DNA from: Cinnamomum chago
Taxonomy: Eukaryota > Streptophyta > Magnoliopsida > Laurales > Lauraceae
NCBI GenBank assembly: GCA_038049695.1
Contig: CP142459.1
Location: 66,332,001 to 66,396,000 of the forward strand
Direction: 5' to 3'
Length of the DNA: 64,000 nt
The position numbers were made by a program, and so were the translations under genes. Under the pieces are notes generated by a model, which searched no databases, had not been told where the DNA came from, and saw only the letters and a list, made by a program, of their open reading frames with translations. This document shows, piece after piece, positions 56,159-64,000 of this stretch. Within the stretch, counting starts at the first letter, position 1, and every line of letters begins with the position of its first letter.

Positions 56159-59100
56159 ATGTTATTCAAATCCAGGATCAAATGGTTTGCGCTGGTCGGA
56201 TTGGTGTTATCTGTGACTTCTATTCTGGTGCATCTTCTTCTTGCCAAGTATTCGAGTGGCGATTTGGTGCAGTATCACGCGAGAACGGGTTTCAGTCAGG
56301 AATTCGTGCCGAAATTAGGGCAGAAGGTAGACCTAGGCCCAATTCTATTGTATTTTGCTTCATGTTGTTTCTACATCTGATGCATGCTTTCATAGACCTT
56401 TTCTTCTTCACAATGGAAGATCAGAATGCACGAAAATGGCCATGATAACTACTGCATATTTGAATGAATGAACTGTGCTTATTGCTGCTGTTTGGTGAAT
56501 TGGCTCTTTTTCTTTGTTTTTGATGGTGCAGAATATTAAGTATAGGAAGTTGTGGGGAAGTGTGAGTCCTTTGGAGACTCTGCAGCCATATGCCAATCCC
56601 AGAAGTAGATATCCTGGTAGTTCTTTCTTGGATTTCCTACTTGTGTTTCATTTACTTTTTTTAATATATTGTTTGTTTGGTTGGTAGTTATTTATTTATT
56701 TTTTATTATTATTGTGTGTGTATATGTGTATATATTTATTTAATTTAGTCACACCTAGAAAACTCAGTTTTAATGTATTGGTTAAGAATCACTCATTTTC
56801 AGGAAAGTAGAGTAACAGATTTTTTAAAATTTAAATAGAAGTGGCAACAATTTTTTATTAAACTAAAGCAAAAGGATATATTAGATTACAATAAGGGGAA
56901 AGAGTTTTCTGAGGGAGGTAGGTGTAGAAACTCCATCATCAGCTAACCCATGTGCATCAAGATTGTCAACTAACGAAGCATGAGAGAACTGAGTTCCAGA
57001 ATTTCTGGATTTCTTTAGTCCAGTTTGCCAACTGGCGCAGCCTGGAACCTCGATTGTACTGTAGACCAATCTCGAGGACGAGATTGACTGAATCCAAAGG
57101 ATTTCAGCCCTGGGGCACAAGACAAGCCATAACACCACTCAGAGAAATAACTCACGATAATTTTATTAGTTGAATAAGCATAAACATGACAATAAGGAGC
57201 TTCTCTCTATATAGAGAAGTATTGTTCCTAAATAAGCAATAAAGGAAATATCTAATCCTAATCAACATATAAATTAGAAAGGGAATGTTTCTAAACAATT
57301 AAGCAACCTACTAATATAGAAATAAGCAAATAAAGCAACACTACTAATTCTAGACAATTAGAAAATCATGTGGACCCCATTAGGCGGGTCCATCAAGTTC
57401 TGCAGAAGGTCCTGGTCTTGGATCTGGTTCGGGCTGCATTACCAACCTGCAATGATTATTGATAATTGTATAAGCCCAAGACAAAGACACCTAAGAGTAA
57501 GAATGTAAACAGGTCAGGTCTGGGGTAGAATTTTGGTACATCCATATCCAACAATTTCTTTCATTCTTTCTTCTTCCTTTTTTTTTTTTCCTCAAGAGGA
57601 TGGCCATGTCTCTAGATCTGGATATGGCAAGGATCCTATGTATTGGATTTTGACCTGGTTCAACTCTGGACCCGAGTGAGCATTGTTATTACTACTGCTA
57701 TGATGATGATGATCATCATCTAGAGTTTGTATGTGACTATTAACTTCTCAAGCTTCAATTGCAAGAATTTTAATAATTGCTTGCTTCGGTTATTGCAGTT
57801 CCAAGTGAGCATAACAATGGTTTCATTTATGCCAAAATTTTTGGTGGATTTGAGAAGATAAGATCTTCGGTAAGATTATTTCATCTGAGGACCTTTTCTT
57901 GACTGAAACTGCTATTGATAGTTCATAACATGCTTGTTCATTTTCTAGATATGTGATCTTGTAACCATAGCCAGGCTTCTGAATGCCACACTTGTCCTTC
58001 CAGAGATCCAAGCAAGCACTCGATCAAAAGGCATAAGGTTTTTCCAGTTACACATCTTAAGTTGATTCTTAAATTATTTGGTTATGTGGTCATTCTTTTC
58101 CTTCTCACTCTTATCTCTATTATGCAGTTCCAAATTTAAGAGCTTTTCTTATCTTTATAACGAGGAGCAATTCATAGCAGCACTTACGAATGATGTAATT
58201 GTTGTGAAGAGCTTACCTAAAAGTTTGAAGGAAGCAAGGAGGAGGAAAAATATCGCTACTTTTTCACCCAAAAACTCAGCATCCCCAACATTCTACATTA
58301 GAGATGTCTTACCAAAGTTAAAGCAAGCAAAGGTTATTGGGTTGGTGATCACTGAGGGAGGATGTCTTCAGGTGAGGGAATATCGTCTTAGAGTGATATT
58401 AGCTGTGGGAGGATTTGCACTTTATATGCTGCGTTAACAAGTTTTCATGTTATCTTAGAAAGAAGTTAATAGAGTACTTCCCATAGTCACCTGATTCGCA
58501 ACTCGTCTAATTTGTATTTGAGTTTGGAATTCACAATTCGACACTTGCCCCAATTCGAAAATTCGATGGAGTAGGTTCACTTAATTCGTTATTCAATTCA
58601 GTTAATTTGTGATTTGAGTTTGATGAATTTGGCGTCCTAATTCAAATATATAATTCGACATAGATCAAGATAATTTGAATGTCCAATCCAACAAATGTAG
58701 GTGGTGGCGTAAATGTTAATTTAATCGCAGCAATCACCGCTGCTAGATTGATAATTTTTATTCACATTATCAAAATACACAAGAACAAATGGGTGAAATT
58801 ACATTCTTTTCCATTTAATTAATCTAATGCTGGAACAACTCAATTATGAATTATTAGAGATAACCGCATCTATTCTATAATTAAATAGAAAATACAATAT
58901 ATGGCTTGCATAATAACATTTTTGGGATTTGCATGGAGGAGGGAGGCAGGAAATTGGAAAAAAAAAAAAGAGATGGAGAGAAAAATTAACAGAGATAAGT
59001 CAATCAATATTCACGAGGCTCGAATTGGTGATCATCTATCAAAATCTAAACCCATCAAAATACATGCCACCTGCTAGCAAGTGTCCCTGCAAACTTTCAC

Positions 59101-62100
59101 TTTATTAAAAGAGGGTCTCTTTGTTAGAATGACCAAATATAAAGTGCCTTTTTTTGTATTATTATATTCACATGTTGTACGCGTGATTAATCTTAAGGTG
59201 GGCCCATCTTGTTTTGAAGTAAAATTTAGTCGAATCTTTTAAAAGAGTAAGACACTCATTTTAATGGATTTAGATTTGGCCACAGTAGCCTCACATAGTT
59301 GACAGTCATTTTAATGGATTTAGATTTCTAATTAGTGGGCCACATATGTCTCACCAAGTTGCAGCGAATCCAAAATGTAGGAGCACCTAGACTTTGAGAG
59401 ATACATAGAAGGAAGGTATGCTACGTTCAATTTCATCCCTTTATCCGTGGAAAGAAATCAATGAAATAACGTAGGAGATCGATGGGCACTTCTCAGCCTT
59501 TCTATAGGGAAGGAAATATAGTACATGCATTAAATTCCATTCCTTTATCTGATGGAAAGAGAGTAAAAACTGATGGAGATTGAGTCTTGTTCTCTTTTCT
59601 ATCTTTTCCATTGTCTTTTTCTACCATTACATCTTATTTCTTCCTTTTACAACCCGTTCATCTTCAGCCTTTACATCTTTCATGCGACTTTCATTCATCT
59701 GCAACCGTTTCTTGTGCTACGTTCGTATGAATTGCTACGAACTTCAGCCTTTCCAAGACTCCAAATCAATTCAACTGAATCGCAAATTGTTCAGTTTGAA
59801 CAGCACGCAATTCAGTGGCATATGTAGTGAATTACTTAACTATGGTATGTCCAGCCATGCTAGAAATGGAACAGGTTAATTACATTGGAGAGCTCATGAT
59901 GATTGGAGTGTTGCACTTAAAGATTTTTTAGTGTGGTCATCACATAGCCATATATTACATGTGCTATCAGCAGCTGTGACATATACCAATTTATGGAAAT
60001 TTCATGCTAAAGAAATGATAAAATCTTCAGGGGTAGGTGGGCTGACTGGCTGGACTAGATAAATAGATAGGTGGGTGCTAGCGCAAGAATGACCGGACTG
60101 TCATGAAAATTCTTGCACATGTTGGGTGTACTATTCATGAATCTAAGCACCTTAGATCACACAACCATTAATATATAGGGATCATACAAAAGATCACTGC
60201 AATCAGAGTGGGCACCTTTGATCAAACTTAAAATTCTTGAATAGCTCCAATAGAATAAATTATGTTTTTATCGATTGAAAAAAGGTTTTAGTTGTGATCA
60301 TCCAACACTGATTTCCCTCTGGTTGAACTGAACTTGGGTAAGTGCTAATTCATGAAGGGGCATGCGGTATCAGCAGGTTAATTTATCGTAGGTGGGCCCA
60401 TTCCACAGATTTTTTAAAAAAAGGGAGCTAAAAATCAGTTCACAGTTCGCACACACATATACTGATATTTCATGTACATTCAGGTTTATTACAAAACATA
60501 AAGGATGTTTTAAGCCTACGAGTACTCATTCCTTGAACCCAATGAGAGCGACCAATATTCACTGTATGAACTGCTCAAAAAACATGGATACAAGTATGTT
60601 GACAGTTTGCAGATTCAGTCCAAATTGAGTTAAAAATGCTGTTGTATTAGTCAAAAACCGTTATGAATGACCACTTCAGCGGTCAGATAAACTCTGATTC
60701 GAGTGAATATTTGGCCATTGTTAGTACTTCCGATCACCATGCTTAGAAACGGCTTGAACTTAAAAGATGGGTCCCTATCATCGATTTTTTCGCATGCTTT
60801 ATATATATATATATATTTGGATGTATGGAAAAATATATATATATATATATATTTTAAAATCCAACGGTATCTGGCCTGGTTTTGCAAAAAACCAGGTGGT
60901 GTTACCTGTTTTCAAGATGCAAGTATCAGAATGCTTTTCATTGTAAGGAGTATGTACTGTATATGGTGTAGCGCTGTGTGGGGCTATTATGACTATTGCC
61001 AATCAGGATGTTGGGTCTTCTTGGAGGATCTTATCGTGGACTTGGAGGATCTTATCGTGGATTAGGTTCTGTTGAACTTTCAAAGATTTTGGTTTATGAC
61101 AACTATTGATATGTTGGCCCAATTTATGACCTCTGCATTTAGACACTTACAAGTAACCACCTGATTTTTTATTTTTATATATAAAAACATTTCCTTTTTT
61201 TTTTTTAATAGTCAACTACCTATACCTTTAGGGCTGTCCATGGACCTATGGTTCCATGTTCCCTGAGGATCTGATCCGAGAAGTCTAGGCATGGACTATT
61301 TTCATTTAGATTGATTTATTATCAGACCGGGTTCAGACCTGTCCACACTTTAGGTCTGATTGATAATTGGATCTGGGTACAAGGAGCAGTAATCATGTCA
61401 AGGTCTAGTTCCACCAAAGACCAGATCTGAACCGGACCACTTTACATCACTACTTGCCCTGGAGTCTAGAGAACAATTTTCAACCGGTTGATGAATTCCT
61501 CCGTGTTTTGTTATGAAAAAGTGAAAGTTCCTTTGTTCTAACTTGGTTCATATAAACTTAGGGAGTAGACAAAAAAGGACCATTAAACCCGAGAGTTAAC
61601 CAGAATTAACACCACCACCACTATCAAAGCCTTGTCCCAACTATGTTGGGGTTGGCTACATGAATTTTGTTTCTCCATTCCAATCTATCCTGAGCCAAAC
61701 TTTCAAAGATGTTAGGACGGCGTATATCTCTCCATCAGTGAAATTGCATCGGTCATGCCAGCCCCAAGAAGCATTTAATAATGGGTAGTCATTATAGGTT
61801 TTGCAGTGGGTTCGAATGAAATCTTTGACTGTTCTCCCCCCTCCCCCCATCTTGGTGCTTTATGCAGCTGCTCATTGTGGTTCTTCTGGCATTTGTCTTC
61901 TTTGGGTGCAGCTTTGTCTTTGTTTACGTGATTTTGTTGTTGTTATTTTTTTCTTTTGGCACCTGTCTTCTTTAGGAGCAGCTCTGTCCGTGTGCCTGCT
62001 TTTGTCGTTGTCGTCATGCTTTTAGAATGTATCAGCCCCTTGTTTTGCCTTTTCTTTTTCAATAAAAGTTTCATTGCTTCTAAAATGTATTATTTTTATT

Positions 62101-62694
62101 TTTGAATATGCATCAGTGATATTTCCAAAATGTGCAGTATTGACTATTTTCCATATGCATTCCTTCTTACAGTCCATTTTGCCCCCAAGCATGGGCGAGT
62201 ATCAAAGACTAAGATGCAGAGTGGCCTTCCACGCCCTTGACTTTCGACCAGAAATCAAAGAGCTTGGGCGTCGAATGGTTGAGAGGTAAGAATATTCAAC
62301 TATTTGGTTACCTTGTTAGAAGTACAACTGATTAAGAATTATTCTTTTGAAGTGGGTGAATATCCTACAGCGCATGAGCACCAACCATCCATTGGCTGCT
62401 GCATTGGGAGTTGGGACAACTATGTCTTAGTTAAGGGTCTTTCCAAATTGTAGGGGTTGTCTAGATGCATAGGAATTTGGGATCATGGGGTGCGTAGAAT
62501 TCTAATGGGGGGTGCACTAAAAATGTGCAAAATGACAAATCAATGCAATCCATGATAGCTGGTTTACCAAATGTACTGTGACTGCGTATTTCTCATTTCT
62601 CACTTCCATGGATTGTATGGTTGGATTCCATGCATAAAGAGAAGCCAGGTTAAAAATTGTTATACAAGGATGTAATTATTCCTCTTCTTCTTCT

Positions 62695-62732
<38 letters not shown>

Positions 62733-64000
62733 TAAGTGATAGGCTCAATTTTCAGACCAAGCAATACCATTGCCCAATTAAACACTGCACAAGACCAACT
62801 TTGAATTGGTGTAATTATTAAAAAAAAAAAAAAACTTTGAATTGGTGTAAATGAAAACTGAAAATTTCAATTAAAAAAAAAATATTTTCCAGATGTTTTT
62901 GGCATTTAATTGTAAGCATCAATATCACGGTTCTAAGCGATATTATTTTCAAGTTGACTTGATTCTTTAGGGTTTTTTTTTTCTTTTTACTCATTTACAT
63001 ATGTAAATGGATACGCATGTTTTTTTGTACTAATGGTGAGTAGATAAGGCCATTTTCATATGAAAATTTTCATGTCTGAATGGTGTGAAAGCATTTCTCA
63101 CCTCTTTGGCTAGAGAAGCACCGGTACAATATCCGCCCACAAGAACGGGTCACTGTATCAATCCCTGTCATTGCCTTTTATTTATTGACTCCTGTGGGTG
63201 CCAAGTTTAAATTTTTTTTTTTTTTTTGACCCATTAAACCCCAAAACATTTAGTTTCATCCCCTAAATCTTCATAGGTTTTGAGATATATAAAAAACTTT
63301 TACACATGTAATTGAAACTATGCAACGTCTACTCATGTGAAAATGGTGCTTCCAACAAACATGGTAATGTGTTTCACATGTGTAAAATTCACATATGTGA
63401 ATCCCATTTTCATATCCCGTGTGTAAAAGACAAATGAACCTTATGGAAGACCATAACCTAATGTTTTGGCCTGAAAGAGGCTGATAACTACTTTTTTATT
63501 TTCTTGGGCAGTTCAGATGTTGGGTACTGTGATATCGTAATTGAATGCAGCCTTTCTTGTTTTATCCCCACTGGTCATAAATGTTATCATTCTGAAATAA
63601 ACTTGAAAAGTGGTGTAAATTTTTTTGTGTCTCAGATTTCAATGCATATAAAGATTATCCTTTTGAATTGGGTTGCCTTAATTTGTCTAATTGTTTGCGT
63701 GATCATGTGCTACTACTGTGGCAGCTGTCTGTGTTGTTTGTTTTTACAGATTTTAGCATTTTGACCCTTTTTTAAAAAAAATTCCATAGGTTACGAGCTT
63801 GGGGCCAACCTTACATGGCTTTTCACCCTGGCTTAGTCAGAGACACCCTCGCATACCATGGTTGTGCAGAGCTTTTCCAGGTTACTGCTCTAAACTATTG
63901 CTTTTCTATAACTACTCTTTCTGTATTCGTTGTACCTGCTTGATCTATATGTTTCTATTTGAATTGCCTTTGTCCTAGAATTCTTTTGCATTTGTTGTTT
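56159..64000 (+). CDS. O-fucosyltransferase family protein, 5' part (seven exons, runs off the window)
   Basis: Exons seen: 56159-56326, 56532-56616, 57799-57869, 57949-58037, 58128-58371, 62173-62285 and 63790-63880. All junctions are GT..AG and in phase, giving 287 aa so far. The coding end lies beyond 64000. Residues about 8-30 (KWFALVGLVLSVTSILVHLL) form a single membrane anchor after a short basic N-terminus, which fits a type II Golgi protein. Then come IYAKIFGGFEKIRSSICDLV and TIARLLNATLVLPEI, the GDP-fucose protein O-fucosyltransferase-like fold start (GGxxxxR..IxD.V..AR.LNATLVLP). FHALDFRPEIKELGRRMVER and AFHPGLVRDTLAYHGCAELF follow. Closest relatives from memory are plant proteins such as At4g12700, At2g04280 and SUB1; whether they transfer fucose is unproven. 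Catalytic residues nearer the C-terminus are outside the window. Intron 5 (58372-62172) is large. Confidence 0.92.
56880..57470 (-). mobile_element. Possible LTR-retrotransposon fragment in intron 2
   Basis: On the minus strand a GC-richer part (GGACCAGGACC..., TGATGGACCCGCCTAATGGG at the right) leads into an AT-rich part with a TATATAG (about 57215) and AATAAAA (about 57165), followed by a GC-richer stretch, like the 3' end and promoter of an LTR element. No TG..CA borders, primer site or target duplication could be fixed, so this is tentative. Confidence 0.3.
61229..61452. mobile_element. Possible hAT-like element
   Basis: Starts TAGGGCTGTCCATGGACC and ends CCACTTTACATCACTA, with a GATCTG/GACC-rich interior like the elements at 29233 and 37493. 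No clear 8-bp duplication. Confidence 0.4.
61609..61705 (-). mobile_element. RTE-type LINE 3' tail
   Basis: The minus strand gives CTCAGGATAGATTGGAATGG, then GCCAACCCCAACATAGTTGG and GACAAGGCTTTGATAGTGG, the best preserved RTE tail in the window. Lies in intron 5. Confidence 0.7.
62700..62729. repeat. (CT)n microsatellite
   Basis: About 15 uninterrupted CT units, preceded by CTT repeats, in intron 6 of the O-fucosyltransferase-family gene. Confidence 0.95.

Larger units (their letters stand above)
58372..62172 (+). other. Large intron 5 of the O-fucosyltransferase-family gene
   Basis: Holds (AT)n tracts near 60800 and 60835, a possible hAT-like element (61229-61452) and an RTE tail (61609-61705). 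A repeated phrase at 59260-59335 (CATTTTAATGGATTTAGATT, twice) is a short duplication. No nested gene was recognised. Confidence 0.6.

Overview
The window is nuclear DNA of a flowering plant. The genes are split by long AT-rich introns with GT..AG junctions, and the spacers hold plant-type transposable elements: a solo LTR, RTE and L1 LINE fragments, tRNA-derived SINEs, and hAT, Mutator and PIF/Harbinger-like MITEs. Type I (M-gamma) MADS genes and an ALDH3 gene with a plant exon layout agree with this. I cannot name the species; a magnoliid or other early-diverging angiosperm is only a guess.

Layout. 1-13.4 kb: no genes. It holds a direct duplication of about 2 kb (about 687-2703 and 3973-6182), a SINE with a perfect 16-bp target duplication, and a minisatellite (about 6.28-7.70 kb) invaded by two Mutator-type MITEs. 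13.66-21.28 kb (+): a complete ALDH3 aldehyde dehydrogenase gene, rebuilt here from ten exons (503 aa). 21.3-37.4 kb: a duplicated zone with two intronless M-gamma MADS genes (24.45-25.16 and 30.40-31.09 kb, both +), a broken copy of the ALDH3 3' end (31.34-32.42 kb) and a broken copy of one WD40 exon (about 24.06-24.15 kb). 33.36-49.65 kb (-): an F-box/WD40 gene rebuilt from nine exons (425 aa), whose introns carry a 3.0-kb solo LTR, L1 and RTE LINE fragments and a hAT-like element. 50-55.5 kb: spacer with an RTE LINE fragment, a hairpin MITE and two SINEs. From 56.16 kb (+): the first seven exons (287 aa) of an O-fucosyltransferase-family gene that runs off the right edge.

The genes do not form a pathway. 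ALDH3 detoxifies aldehydes and has ABRE and DRE cores in its promoter. The MADS genes belong to a clade known from female gametophyte and endosperm. The F-box/WD40 protein is probably a ubiquitin-ligase substrate receptor. The O-fucosyltransferase-family protein is probably a Golgi type II membrane protein. The most interesting feature is the duplicated ALDH3-WD40 convergent junction: the left copy keeps a working ALDH3 end and a dead WD40 exon, while the right copy keeps a working WD40 gene and a dead ALDH3 end, with one MADS gene attached to each copy. I found no convincing wholly new biological system.
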